Assembly: GCF_004014775.2 (NCBI RefSeq)
Contig: NZ_CP042808.1
Span: 2,012,001-2,076,000 of the forward strand
Length of the DNA stretch: 64,000 nt
Reading direction: 5' to 3'
Source of the DNA: Acetobacter oryzoeni
Lineage (GTDB): Bacteria > Pseudomonadota > Alphaproteobacteria > Acetobacterales > Acetobacteraceae
Shown here: positions 35,814 through 45,406 of the stretch, piece after piece
Layout of the letters: every line of letters starts with the position of its first letter
Position numbering within the stretch: position 1 is the stretch's first letter
Program-made: the position numbers and the translations under genes
The notes under the pieces: generated by a model
Databases searched by the model: none
What the model was told of the DNA's origin: nothing
What the model saw: only the letters and a program-made list of their open reading frames with translations

Positions 35814-36067
35814 TTCATCACCCTCCAGTAACCGCCTGATGCGTTGGGCATTTCAGGATAATACGACAAACGCGCCCCAACATGTTATAACAGCCATGCG
35901 TTACCAGAAACGGGGGTAGCCAAAGACTTTCTTGCTTGCCTATGCCATGTTTCTTGTCATTTGTTATTCACGGCGCAATATCAGGCATAACCGTGAAAAC
36001 AGCTTTACGTTATACTCTTGCCGGTATCTGAAACACGACCTCCGGCTGCCGTAGAAAGGATTTATGC

Positions 36068-37783
36068 GTGACAACCGCCGCAGAAAACAACAAACAGCTG
36101 ATTGAACAGCTGAAGAATATAGCTGGCCAGCACCATGTCCTGACCGGAGAAGACAGCACATATCGCTTTACCCATGGTTTTCGCTTTGGCGCGGGTAAGG
36201 TGCTTGCTGTTGTCCAGCCGGGCTCACTTATCGAACTTTGGCATGTTGCTCAGGCCTGCGTAAATGCTGATAAAATTATTATCATGCAGGCCGCCAATAC
36301 GGGTCTGACTGGTGGTTCCACCCCCGATGGCAATAATTATGACCGCGATATCGTGCTTATCAGCACGTTGCGGCTGGATAAATCTCACCTGATTGGCAAC
36401 GGCAAGCAGGTGGTGTGCCTACCGGGTGCCACGCTTTACGAACTGGAAAGCAAACTGGCTGCCATTGGGCGCGAACCGCATTCTGTTATTGGTTCCTCCT
36501 GTATTGGTGCCTCTGTTTTGGGTGGTGTGAGCAACAACTCTGGTGGCGCATTGGTGCAGCGCGGCCCTGCCTATACAGAAATGGCTGTGTTTGGTCAGGT
36601 CGGGCCAGATGGTAAACTGCAACTCGTTAACCACTTGGGTATCCAACTGGGGAATGACCCGGAAGCCATACTGCAGAAGCTGGAAGCTGGCACCTTTACA
36701 GAAGCAGATATTGATTGGAACGCCGGCAAAGGGCACGATGGCAATTACATCAACCACGTGCGCGAAATTGATGCCGACACCCCTGCCCGCTACAATGCAG
36801 ATCCGGCACGCTGGTACGAAGCTGCAGGCTGCGCGGGCAAGCTGGTTGTGTTTGCTGTGCGCCTTGATACCTTCCCCGCCAACAAAGACACATCTGTTTT
36901 TTATATCGGCACTAACAATACGGATGAGCTGGAAAACCTGCGCCGCCATGTGCTGACAGCATTTAATGAACTGCCGATTGCGGGGGAATATATCCACCGT
37001 GATGCGTTTAATATTGCTGAAAAATACGGCAAGGATACCTTTGCAGTTATCCGTTATTTTGGCACCAAGTTCTTGCCAAAAATGTTCGCCATGAAATCAC
37101 GGTTTGACATTTTTGCCAAAAAACTTGGCTTCCTGCCCGACCACCTGAGTGATCGGATCATGCAGGCTGTCAGCTACCTGCTGCCTCGCCAATTGCCTAA
37201 GCGGATGCTAGATTATCGGGACAAGTTTGAACACCACCTCATGCTCAAGGTCTCGCACGATCTGGCTGGACCTATGCGCCAATATCTGCAGACATATTTT
37301 GGCAGTGTCACTGGCGAATATTTTGAATGCACGCCAGAAGAAGGCAAACTTGCCTTCCTGCATCGTTTTGCTGCTGCTGGCGCGGCTGTAAGATACCGCG
37401 CAGTGCACCATAAGGAAGCAGAAGACATTGTGGCGCTAGACGTTGCCCTGCGCCGGAATGATCGGGAGTGGTTTGAAAAACTTCCGCAGGATATTGAAAA
37501 CAAGCTGATTGTTAAACTCTATTACGGCCACTTCCTCTGCCATGTCATGCATCAGGACTACGTGGTGAAAAAGGGTTACAATGCCATAGCTGTTGAGCAT
37601 GAAATGCTGCCCGGTTTGGATGCCCGTGGAGCGCGCTATCCGGCTGAGCATAATGTGGGCCACCTGTACAAGGCTCCGCAAAACATGCTGGATCACTATC
37701 AGCAGCTTGATCCCTGCAACTGCATGAACCCCGGCATTGGCCAGGCAACAAAACGCAAAAACTGGGTTGCAGAAAGCGTGTAA
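36068..37783 (+). CDS. dld: Quinone-dependent D-lactate dehydrogenase
   Basis: The protein has 571 residues, the same length as E. coli Dld, a peripheral inner-membrane FAD enzyme that oxidises D-lactate to pyruvate and gives electrons to quinone. The FAD-binding (PCMH) part is visible: VLAVVQPGSLIELW, MQAANTGLTGGSTPDG, NGKQVVCLPGATLYELE and SCIGASVLGGVSNNSGGAL. The membrane-binding basic part near residues 360-385 (LLPRQLPKRMLDYRDK) fits. The C-terminus has DPCNCMNPGIG. GTG at 36068 is the start, with AAGGA 10 bp before it. Confidence 0.93.
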   Translation: MTTAAENNKQLIEQLKNIAGQHHVLTGEDSTYRFTHGFRFGAGKVLAVVQPGSLIELWHVAQACVNADKIIIMQAANTGLTGGSTPDGNNYDRDIVLISTLRLDKSHLIGNGKQVVCLPGATLYELESKLAAIGREPHSVIGSSCIGASVLGGVSNNSGGALVQRGPAYTEMAVFGQVGPDGKLQLVNHLGIQLGNDPEAILQKLEAGTFTEADIDWNAGKGHDGNYINHVREIDADTPARYNADPARWYEAAGCAGKLVVFAVRLDTFPANKDTSVFYIGTNNTDELENLRRHVLTAFNELPIAGEYIHRDAFNIAEKYGKDTFAVIRYFGTKFLPKMFAMKSRFDIFAKKLGFLPDHLSDRIMQAVSYLLPRQLPKRMLDYRDKFEHHLMLKVSHDLAGPMRQYLQTYFGSVTGEYFECTPEEGKLAFLHRFAAAGAAVRYRAVHHKEAEDIVALDVALRRNDREWFEKLPQDIENKLIVKLYYGHFLCHVMHQDYVVKKGYNAIAVEHEMLPGLDARGARYPAEHNVGHLYKAPQNMLDHYQQLDPCNCMNPGIGQATKRKNWVAESV

Positions 37784-37815
37784 TCGCAACTTTCTGTTAG
37801 CCTAGCATAACACTC

Positions 37816-37852
37816 AAAACCCGATGCGGCTCCTTTGGCTGCATCGGGTTTT
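37816..37852. terminator. Bidirectional terminator between dld and the zinc peptidase gene
   Basis: AAAACCCGATGC (37816-37827) and GCATCGGGTTTT (37841-37852) are perfect 12-bp arms. A-run and T-run flank the stem, so it works for both convergent genes. Confidence 0.88.
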
Positions 37853-37889
37853 ATTTTGCGCATACATCAAGCCCACACGCTCCAAGAGT

Positions 37890-38966
37890 TTATGATTTAT
37901 TCTGAGCACCTCGAATAAGATCATGAATGAAATGCAGTTTGTGTAGAACGCCCTGCGTTAACGTAAATGGATAAAAATCTGGCAAACCCATGGAACGATT
38001 CAAATTATTGACCGCATAAGTGAGCGGAACCCATGCGTCGATAATTTCCTCAAAAGGCATGGTTGTATATGGATCTCCATGCGGAGAAAGAGGAGCATCC
38101 CCACCAACTGTAGCACTTACCGTCATATCGTAAGCCAATGCTGTTTCTAGTGTAGAAACGATATGGAAGTAATGCGCCCATGTTTCCGCAAAATCTTCCC
38201 ATGGGTGAGATGTCGCATAAAAGCTTACAAAATTCTCACGCCAGTTTTGTGGAGGAGATTGCGCATAATAAGTTTGTAATGCAGCCTGATAATCTGCACG
38301 ATCATCACCAAATACAGCACGGCAGGCTTCCAGCTTTCCACCGTCTCTTACCAGAACGTTCCAGTAATAATGCCCAATTTCATGGCGAAAATGCCCTAGC
38401 AGAGTACGGTAATATTCTCCCATTTCAATGCGCATCTTTTCACGGTAGGCATCATCTGCCTCCTTAGTGGCAATCGTGATAATGCCGTTGCTATGGCCTG
38501 TCATGACGGCAACAGAACCATCTGCCGCATCATCCAGAAAATCAAACGCCAAACCGTTTTCCGGGTCCTGCCGCCGGTTTTTAAATGGAAGCTTCAAACG
38601 CAGAATTGTGTAAAACATCCTGTGTTTTGCAACTTCCAGTTTGTACCAACGGTCTTTATTTTCTGGCACATTCAGATTGGGGATCACGCGGTTAAATTGA
38701 CAGGCAATACAGAACCCGGCAGATGCACCATTATCTGCGGCTAATGTCAGCCAGTTACACACGCCATAAGCATGATTGATACAAAAGGCATGCGCTTTGC
38801 CTTCTGCCTTTTCTTCCAAAGGCAACCATGTTCCATCGGCCTGAGGTTCTAGCGCAGTCATGGCAGCAAGCTCTGGCAAATAGCCTACAGTAACACCACA
38901 GCACTCACATTGTGTCGCCTCAAACCCCACCAGATGGTTGCAGGATTGGCAGAAAAACCGTTTCAT
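37890..38966 (-). CDS. Putative zinc-binding metallopeptidase (COG4307/DUF2248-like)
   Basis: This 358-residue protein has an N-terminal zinc ribbon (CQSCNHLV and CECCGVTVGY), a second Cys pair (CIACQF) and a metallopeptidase-like helix FRHEIGHYYW with the HExxH pattern. Proteins of this family travel with transglutaminase and ATP-grasp genes, as here. Its stop faces dld; its ATG overlaps the transglutaminase stop by 4 bp, so the two are coupled. The substrate is unknown; action on a peptide made by the divergent genes is a reasonable inference. Confidence 0.8.
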   Translation of the reverse strand: MKRFFCQSCNHLVGFEATQCECCGVTVGYLPELAAMTALEPQADGTWLPLEEKAEGKAHAFCINHAYGVCNWLTLAADNGASAGFCIACQFNRVIPNLNVPENKDRWYKLEVAKHRMFYTILRLKLPFKNRRQDPENGLAFDFLDDAADGSVAVMTGHSNGIITIATKEADDAYREKMRIEMGEYYRTLLGHFRHEIGHYYWNVLVRDGGKLEACRAVFGDDRADYQAALQTYYAQSPPQNWRENFVSFYATSHPWEDFAETWAHYFHIVSTLETALAYDMTVSATVGGDAPLSPHGDPYTTMPFEEIIDAWVPLTYAVNNLNRSMGLPDFYPFTLTQGVLHKLHFIHDLIRGAQNKS

Positions 38967-39802
38967 TGTTGGGGTAAGTGCTGCACTTGCATGAACACAT
39001 CAAATACGGCTTTGCAACAATCCAACACGCCAGAAACTGGCGCTGCATCCTGCGGGGTATTTGCAACTGCCAACGGAATATGCCCTGCTCCTGCCAGAAA
39101 ACCAGATGTGGTATCAAACCCAATCCAGCCCTTTTGCGGGATAAGAACCTGCGCCCACGCGTGTAAGTCACCATTCAGGGTTGTCATCTTACCTTCCGCA
39201 CATTCTTCCTGAATAAGATAACCGGAAACAAAGCGCGCCGAAAAACCAAGCTGACGCGCGGCACTTACCAGCAACCATGCGCTATCTCGGCAAGAACCGC
39301 TTGCACGCTGCAATGTTTCCTCTGCCGTCCAGACCCCCGGCTCCATACGCCGTTGGTATTGAATCCGCTGTGCGATAAGCTGGTTAAGGGCTTTTATTTT
39401 ATCCAAAGGGTTTTGCGCGGCCAGAACCTGATGCGCACCTATGAGTGATTGCATATTCTCACTTATATGCTGCGGCGTTTGCCCATTTCCCTCATTCACA
39501 GGTTCCGAGCCTATAACTGTATGAGCAAGAGGATCATACGGCGTAAGATCCACCATCAGCGCAACTTCAATATCAAACTGCGTCACCTGATCGGCACATT
39601 CAACACACGCAATCTGATTGCCCAGTGCATCCTGTGTCCAATTTACCAAGCATTCTGCTGGTTGCACATGTAGGTTATACGAGAGCACAGGTGTGCGGGA
39701 ATATAGCGTAGGGCGTAGCCGAATTGTTTGTGGCCCCATGCTGACGGGCCTATCATACCGATAGCAGGTTCGATGCGTCAGCATAACGTGAGAACTCATC
39801 AA
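38963..39802 (-). CDS. Transglutaminase-like cysteine protein
   Basis: This 279-residue protein has an N-terminal beta-barrel region (LTHRTCYRYDRPVSMGPQTIRLRP) followed by a transglutaminase-like papain fold. The triad is visible: Cys in ASGSCRDSAWL, His in DLHAWAQVL and Asp in GFDTTSG. Bacterial members are usually peptidases or amide-forming enzymes rather than cross-linkers. No signal peptide is present, so it should be cytoplasmic. It is the first gene of a pair with the zinc peptidase and is divergent from the ATP-grasp gene, with 244 bp between them. Confidence 0.88.
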   Translation of the reverse strand: MMSSHVMLTHRTCYRYDRPVSMGPQTIRLRPTLYSRTPVLSYNLHVQPAECLVNWTQDALGNQIACVECADQVTQFDIEVALMVDLTPYDPLAHTVIGSEPVNEGNGQTPQHISENMQSLIGAHQVLAAQNPLDKIKALNQLIAQRIQYQRRMEPGVWTAEETLQRASGSCRDSAWLLVSAARQLGFSARFVSGYLIQEECAEGKMTTLNGDLHAWAQVLIPQKGWIGFDTTSGFLAGAGHIPLAVANTPQDAAPVSGVLDCCKAVFDVFMQVQHLPQQ

Positions 39803-40046
39803 ACCCTAACCCTGTCTTTTATCTTATTTATGGCAAGCATTGTTGCCTCGTTCAACAAGAACACACACTTGTAGCGTAAAACCATAGCAGCATGGTCTGC
39901 ACATGCAATACATATCCAACGCAATCAAAAACTTGCTCAAATAGCCGCTTTTTTAGACTTGGCAAACATCTGGAAACCTGTTCAGTTAATTCGGTAGTGA
40001 AACGAGTTGAGGCCGCACTGGCCACCAGCCTGACGGGAAAGAAACC

Positions 40047-41525
40047 ATGACACCAACAGCCCTGCATGCTCCCCCTCAGGCCACTTCCTCAGGATTACTG
40101 GATAATTACCACATCCCTGATTTTTTCTGCGAGTTGATGAATCGGCGTGATCCAACGCCCGCCACCCTACAATGTGTAAAAGACCGGCTTGCAGCACTCA
40201 GTCTGTCAGAACTGCGCCGCCGAACGCAGGCTGCAGAGGCCCAGCTCTACCGCATGGGCATTACCTTTACAGTGTATTCAGATAAGGAAGCGATTGACCG
40301 TATTCTGCCATTTGATGCCATCCCCCGCGTTATTACCGCACAGGAGTGGGACCACGTAGAGCGCGGTGTGCAACAGCGTATTCAGGCTATCAATCTGTTT
40401 TTGCATGATATTTACCATGATCGAAACATCCTGCGTGATGGCATATTACCCGCCGAACTGGTGCTGAATAACCCCAATTACTGTGAGGCCATGGTGGGGG
40501 TAGATGTTCCGGGCGGCGTTTATGTGCATATCAACGGCACGGATCTGATACGGGATGATAACGGCCAGTTTCTGATTCTGGAAGATAATGCCCGTACGCC
40601 CTCCGGCGTATCCTACGTTATTGAAAACAGGCATATGATGCTACGCCTTATGCCGGATCTGGCATCGGGCCTGCCCATTCGCTCGGTTGAAGAATATGGC
40701 CTGCGCCTACATCAAACCTTGTGTGAAGTGGCCCCAGAAGGCGTAGTGGATCCACAAGTCGTTCTTCTTTCTCCCGGCATTTATAATTCTGCTTACTTTG
40801 AGCATGTTTTCCTCTCGCGCGAGATGGGCGTGCCCCTTGTGGAAGGTAAAGATCTGTTTGTTGAAAACCATCGGGTGTTTATGCGCACGGTTAACGGCCC
40901 GCGGGCCGTACATGCCATTTATCGCCGCCTGAATGATGATTTCTTGGACCCACTCGCGTTTAACCCTAACAGTTTGTTGGGGGTTCCCGGATTGGTAGAA
41001 GCGTATAGACGCGGCAACGTCACGCTCGCTAATGCCTTAGGCACAGGTGTAGCTGACGATAAAGCCGTATATGCTTATATGCCGCGCATTATTCGGTACT
41101 ATTTAGGGCAAGACCCCATTCTGCAAAGTGTTGAAACGCATATCTGCGCAGAACCAGACGGCCTTGCCTATACGCTAGCCAATCTGAACAAGCTGGTTAT
41201 AAAACCTGTTGGAGAATCAGGGGGGTATGGCCTGTTAATTGGCCCGCACGCCAGCCAAAAAGAACTGGCAGATTTTAGAGAAAAATTACTGGCTGATCCT
41301 TCCAACTATATCAGCCAACCCGTTATCAATCTGTCTGTCACCCCCACCCTCTGCCCGGATGGCGTGGAAGCCCGGCATGTGGACCTCCGTCCCTTTGCCT
41401 TAACCGGTCGCTCTGTATGGGTTTTGCCCGGTGGTTTGGCCCGTGTGGCACTCCGCAAAGGGTCTCTGGTGGTGAATTCATCTCAGGGTGGTGGTTCTAA
41501 AGATACATGGGTGATGGCATCATGA
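40047..41525 (+). CDS. Circularly permuted type 2 ATP-grasp protein
   Basis: This 492-residue protein has the family marks VHINGTDLIRDDNGQFLILEDNARTPSGVSYVIENR, NPNYCEAMVGVDVP and, near the end, KPVGESGGYGLLIGPHAS followed by DLRPFALTG. ATP-grasp enzymes join a carboxylate to an amine using ATP; this permuted class is predicted to build small peptides or amides. It is translated as a pair with the alpha-E protein (4-bp overlap) and divergent from the transglutaminase gene. This four-gene grouping recurs in proteobacteria and has been discussed as an uncharacterised amidoligase system. Confidence 0.9.
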   Translation: MTPTALHAPPQATSSGLLDNYHIPDFFCELMNRRDPTPATLQCVKDRLAALSLSELRRRTQAAEAQLYRMGITFTVYSDKEAIDRILPFDAIPRVITAQEWDHVERGVQQRIQAINLFLHDIYHDRNILRDGILPAELVLNNPNYCEAMVGVDVPGGVYVHINGTDLIRDDNGQFLILEDNARTPSGVSYVIENRHMMLRLMPDLASGLPIRSVEEYGLRLHQTLCEVAPEGVVDPQVVLLSPGIYNSAYFEHVFLSREMGVPLVEGKDLFVENHRVFMRTVNGPRAVHAIYRRLNDDFLDPLAFNPNSLLGVPGLVEAYRRGNVTLANALGTGVADDKAVYAYMPRIIRYYLGQDPILQSVETHICAEPDGLAYTLANLNKLVIKPVGESGGYGLLIGPHASQKELADFREKLLADPSNYISQPVINLSVTPTLCPDGVEARHVDLRPFALTGRSVWVLPGGLARVALRKGSLVVNSSQGGGSKDTWVMAS

Positions 41526-42529
41526 TGAACGAAACACAGGGCCACCTGCTCTCTCGCTACGCCGAATGCATGATGTGGCTGGCACGCTATATGGAGCGCA
41601 CAGAAAATCTGGCCCGCCTTCTGGAGGTAACAGAAACATTTGTGCGCGATGCCAACGGCCAGATTGCATGGCATTCCATTGTGCAAATTAACTCGGACGA
41701 GCAAACTTTTCTTGCCCTGCACCCATCAGGCGATGCAGACGCCGTCGCCAGCTTTTATCTGACAGAACAGGCAAACCCGGCCTCTATCTGCGCAACTGCC
41801 CACGCAATACGTGAAAATGCGCGTGCTGTTCGCCCTTTGGTTTCTATTGAAATGTGGACACAGTTAAATGTGTTCACGCGCTGGGTTCTGGATCTAAAAG
41901 AAAAGGACATTTATCAAAACAGCCTTTCAAGCCTGTGCACACATATCAAACAGGATTGTCAGGCTCATTTTGGTATTACAGAAGGCACGCTTTACCGCGA
42001 TCAGGCATGGCTTTTTTACAAACTCGGCAAAACGCTTGAGCGGTGCGACCAAATTACGCGCTTGGTAGATATTCGCTACCATATGCTGCTGCCGCAGGGA
42101 GAGGCTCCCGGCTCTGAAATCGACATCACACAATGGACAGCTGTATTGCGTTCTGCCGCAGCCTACCATGCTTTCCGACGCTTGCGGCCTGTTACAATTA
42201 CGCCTGCCAATATTGTAGGCTTCTTGCTAAAGAATGAAGGTTTCTGCCGGTCCTTAGCTGCCAATTTGCGCTTGATGGATGAAACGCTCGCGCTTTTAGC
42301 CTCTTACCCCGGTTTGCGTTCACGTTGCAGCCAACTGCAGGAATGTGTTGCAGAACTGCGCGTGACACTTGCTGATCAAACTGCAGAAGATATCATTATT
42401 CGTGGCCTACATGATTACATGAGTTGGATACAACAGCAGCTTGCACAGCTACAGGGGCAGATTGCATTGGAATTCTGGCCTCCTGTTTCAGTTGTATCCG
42501 TTCAGGCAGATTTTCAGATGCAAGCCTAA
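41522..42529 (+). CDS. Alpha-E domain protein
   Basis: This 335-residue all-helical protein with the alpha-E domain starts LLSRYAECMMWLARYMERTENLARLLEVTE, a conserved opening of the family. Further segments such as FYKLGKTLERCDQITRLVDIRYH are also typical. It is always found with circularly permuted ATP-grasp proteins and may act as a partner or a transferase module; its activity is unknown. The ATG at 41522 overlaps the upstream stop (ATGA); an ATG at 41507 in the same frame is possible. Confidence 0.88.
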   Translation: MMNETQGHLLSRYAECMMWLARYMERTENLARLLEVTETFVRDANGQIAWHSIVQINSDEQTFLALHPSGDADAVASFYLTEQANPASICATAHAIRENARAVRPLVSIEMWTQLNVFTRWVLDLKEKDIYQNSLSSLCTHIKQDCQAHFGITEGTLYRDQAWLFYKLGKTLERCDQITRLVDIRYHMLLPQGEAPGSEIDITQWTAVLRSAAAYHAFRRLRPVTITPANIVGFLLKNEGFCRSLAANLRLMDETLALLASYPGLRSRCSQLQECVAELRVTLADQTAEDIIIRGLHDYMSWIQQQLAQLQGQIALEFWPPVSVVSVQADFQMQA

Positions 42530-42576
42530 GATTGGTTGCATAGAGTATAAAAGCTTTTGGATATAATTTTGGAAAA

Positions 42577-43434
42577 CTAGATGTAATCCAAACCAATATC
42601 CAAAGCTTTTACGCTATGGGTTAGCCACCCTGCAGAAATAACATCCACTCCGGTTTCAGCAACAGCGCGCACTGTTTCATGCGTAATCCCGCCTGATGCC
42701 TCGGCTATGGCAGAGCCCTTGATCATACTGACAGCTTTACGCAGAGTGTCCGTATCCATATTATCCAGCAGATAGGCATCAGCACCGCCGCAGGCTAGAG
42801 CAGTTTTTAACTGTTGAAGCGTATCTACCTCTAGTTCGATTTTCATAAGATGACCTGTTCGCTCACGTGCTTTTTGCAAAGCCACATCAACCCGTCCACC
42901 ACACAAGGCAAGGTGATTATCCTTGATCAAAATAGCATCATCTAACCGAAAACGATGATTGCCACCTCCTCCCGCCTTTACAGCATATTTTTGCAAAGCC
43001 CTTAAACCCGGCAGTGTTTTACGGGTGCAGCAAATAACAGCTTTTGTGCCCGCCACTGCATCCACCATCTGGCGTGTTTGAGTGGCAATACCACTCAGAT
43101 GCGAGAGGATATTCAGGGCTGTCCGCTCTCCTGCCAGAACAGTTAGGGCATCGCCTTCTACTTCGGCAATTACATCACCAATGGCCAGCTTGTCCCCATC
43201 CTGCTTGAGGGTACGAAACTGCACATGCTCGTCCAACAAAGCAAAAGCTTGCCGTGCGCCTTCAAGCCCCGCAATAACACCTGGATGACGCGCACGAAAT
43301 ACTGCGCGTATTTTCTGCTCCGGCGTTACCAATGCTTGCGTGGTAATATCTCCTCCCTGCCCCAGATCTTCAAACAATGCGGCTTGAACAACAGGTTTCC
43401 ATAACAAAGCAGGAAAATGGCATGTGTAAGACAT
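42577..43434 (-). CDS. nadC: Nicotinate-nucleotide pyrophosphorylase (carboxylating)
   Basis: Makes nicotinate mononucleotide from quinolinate and PRPP, the third step of de novo NAD synthesis. The 285-residue protein contains DLGQGGDITTQAL, GERTALNILSHLSGIATQT, CCTRKTLPGLRALQKYAVKAGGG in part, IKDNHL and the sheet IELEVDTLQQL. It follows nadA after about 26 bp. nadB is not between them, unlike in many nadABC operons. Confidence 0.95.
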   Translation of the reverse strand: MSYTCHFPALLWKPVVQAALFEDLGQGGDITTQALVTPEQKIRAVFRARHPGVIAGLEGARQAFALLDEHVQFRTLKQDGDKLAIGDVIAEVEGDALTVLAGERTALNILSHLSGIATQTRQMVDAVAGTKAVICCTRKTLPGLRALQKYAVKAGGGGNHRFRLDDAILIKDNHLALCGGRVDVALQKARERTGHLMKIELEVDTLQQLKTALACGGADAYLLDNMDTDTLRKAVSMIKGSAIAEASGGITHETVRAVAETGVDVISAGWLTHSVKALDIGLDYI

Positions 43435-43460
43435 ATGTATGGAAGCTCCTATCCTAGCCT

Positions 43461-44441
43461 TTAAACACGCAGCATACGCTCAACAGCCAAGCGGGCACGC
43501 TCTTGCAAGGCTTCATGGATAACAACCTCGGCCTCCAGATTTTCCAAAGACTTTCGGATAGCGGGCAATGTAATCCGCTTCATATGCGGGCACAGATTAC
43601 AGGGCCGCACAAAAGTTGTGTTTGGATATTCTGCTGCCAAATTGTCACTCATAGAACATTCTGTTACCAGAAGGACTTTTTCGGGTTTTTCTTGCGCAAT
43701 ATAGGTAATCATCTGGGCAGTGGAGCCCGAATAATCTGCCGCTGCCACTACCTCTGGTGGGCATTCAGGATGCGCAACAACTTTAACCCCTGGATGCATA
43801 CGCCGATATTGCCGAATTTCTTGCGGGGTAAACCGTTCATGCACCTCACAATGTGCAGGCCATGTTATCATTTCAATTCCGGTTTCAGCCTGAATATTAC
43901 GGGCCAGAAACTCATCTGGAATCATGATGACACGCGGAACGTTCAGACTTTCCACCACCTTGCGCGCATTACCTGAAGTGCAGCAGATATCGCTTTCGGC
44001 CTTAACTGCGGCGGTGCTGTTCACATAAGTTACAACAGGCACGCCGGGATACGCTTGTTTAAGGCTACGCACATTCTCGGCTGTAATGCCTTCCGCCAAA
44101 GAACAACCTGCAGCTACATCCGGAATAAGAACTTTCTTTTCTGCATTCAGCAATTTGGCTGTTTCTGCCATAAAATGCACGCCAGCCATAAGAATGATAT
44201 CGGCATCTATATTCTGCGCTGCACGTGCAAGAGCAAGGCTATCGCCCCGTATATCAGCCACACAATGAAAGATTTCTGGCGTTTGATAGTTATGCGCGAG
44301 AATAACGGCATTATGCTGCTTTTTAAGGCGTATAATCGCCTCAATATCCGCTGCATACCGTTCTTCCCACAAATCTCGTGCCATAATGCTGGCTACAGGC
44401 TGATACAGAGTATCCCTGTCTGGAACATTGACGACCAACAT
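43461..44441 (-). CDS. nadA: Quinolinate synthase
   Basis: Condenses iminoaspartate with dihydroxyacetone phosphate to quinolinate using a 4Fe-4S cluster. It has 326 residues. The three cluster cysteines are expected in AAGCSLAEG, the segment AHPECPPEV and RPCNLCPHMKR. AHNYQTPEI and GVHFMAETAKLL are family motifs. The ATG at 44441 has a strong ribosome site (AGGAGGG). The promoter region is covered by a long palindrome, listed separately. It forms an operon with nadC. Confidence 0.95.
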   Translation of the reverse strand: MLVVNVPDRDTLYQPVASIMARDLWEERYAADIEAIIRLKKQHNAVILAHNYQTPEIFHCVADIRGDSLALARAAQNIDADIILMAGVHFMAETAKLLNAEKKVLIPDVAAGCSLAEGITAENVRSLKQAYPGVPVVTYVNSTAAVKAESDICCTSGNARKVVESLNVPRVIMIPDEFLARNIQAETGIEMITWPAHCEVHERFTPQEIRQYRRMHPGVKVVAHPECPPEVVAAADYSGSTAQMITYIAQEKPEKVLLVTECSMSDNLAAEYPNTTFVRPCNLCPHMKRITLPAIRKSLENLEAEVVIHEALQERARLAVERMLRV

Positions 44442-44450
44442 GAATACCCT

Positions 44451-44495
44451 CCTGCGCGGTACATATGCTCAATTTGAGTATATGTACCGCACAGG
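44451..44495. promoter_or_regulatory. Long palindrome before nadA, candidate NadQ/NrtR operator
   Basis: GCGGTACATATGCTCAA and TTGAGTATATGTACCGC (44456-44490) are 17-bp arms around one central base with a single mismatch; CCTG/CAGG extend the symmetry to 45 bp with one more mismatch. It starts 10 bp upstream of the nadA ATG and follows the gene of an NrtR-like regulator. A palindromic operator in front of the NAD genes is expected for this regulator family. Confidence 0.7.
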
Positions 44496-44521
44496 AAAAA
44501 CAAGCACTTTGAACCTACTTT

Positions 44522-45406
44522 TTATAACAATGGCGTTAGCGGCAATTTAGCGCCAGCCAGATAGCAGTTCTGCCCTGCTTCTGGCCGAAAACAGTATAGT
44601 TTTGCAGGCCGCCCCTGCTGAGGCACATCAAAATTACCCGTTTCTTCCACCAGCTTTTGCTGCAAAACCAGGCGTCTGAAGTTTTGCTTGTGCATCCAAC
44701 AACCCGCCAATGCTTCCATGGCCAACTGAAGCTGCAACAATGTAAATGTCTGTGGCAACAGATCGAATACAACCGCTGTATAGCGAATTTTAGCCCGCAC
44801 GCGCGAAAGAGCTGTCGCCAAAACGCGCCTATAATCTGCCTGCATTGGCAAACCTAATTGAAGTTGTCCTTCAAAATGTTTGGCTTCGTGCACCAAACCA
44901 GCTTCCCACAAAAGTTCGTAACGGTCTAAAGCCAGTTCATCGTTCCATGGATGCGGAGAAAGGCCAAACAGTCTGGCGCATCTTTGCTGTTTGGCAGAAC
45001 TCTTTCCGGCCCAATTTTTCAGTAATAAAATGATACTTTCCAGGAGAGGCTGAGCCTCTGGATTTCTCCGATCCTCCCACGGAAAGTAATCATATAGGGA
45101 ACGCTCTGCTATTGTTTGGTCTGCATTGGAACTGATCAGAGCCATATAGGAAATACGCACCAAGCGGCTTTTATCTGCCACCTGCGTATCTGCAAACGTA
45201 TAAAGCTGTTCTGTATGACCCAATATCACGCCCGTTTGCTGCTCCACCCATCGGCATAGTTCCTTTTGCAAGGAATGACCGCCCAAGGTTAACGGGCCAG
45301 ATGGTAAGGCCAGACCATTTTCCAGCGTAAGCACACAGGGCGTATCCTTTCTGACATTCAAAAGAACGGCTACAAGCTCTGCCCTGCAAAACGCTGTCTG
45401 TTTCAT
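44522..45406 (-). CDS. NrtR/NadQ-like regulator of NAD synthesis (NUDIX-like plus winged helix)
   Basis: The 294-residue protein is built from an N-terminal NUDIX-like domain (residues about 8-150, LVAVLLNVRKDTPCVLTLENG) in which the catalytic Nudix box is not preserved, and a C-terminal winged-helix part ending with NFRRLVLQQKLVEETG and GRPAKLYCF. This order is that of COG4111/NrtR-type regulators, which sense NAD-related ligands and repress NAD genes. Position directly upstream of nadA-nadC on the same strand and the large palindrome between them support this. NadQ is the name used in alphaproteobacteria; I am confident of the family, less of the exact orthology. Confidence 0.8.
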   Translation of the reverse strand: MKQTAFCRAELVAVLLNVRKDTPCVLTLENGLALPSGPLTLGGHSLQKELCRWVEQQTGVILGHTEQLYTFADTQVADKSRLVRISYMALISSNADQTIAERSLYDYFPWEDRRNPEAQPLLESIILLLKNWAGKSSAKQQRCARLFGLSPHPWNDELALDRYELLWEAGLVHEAKHFEGQLQLGLPMQADYRRVLATALSRVRAKIRYTAVVFDLLPQTFTLLQLQLAMEALAGCWMHKQNFRRLVLQQKLVEETGNFDVPQQGRPAKLYCFRPEAGQNCYLAGAKLPLTPLL

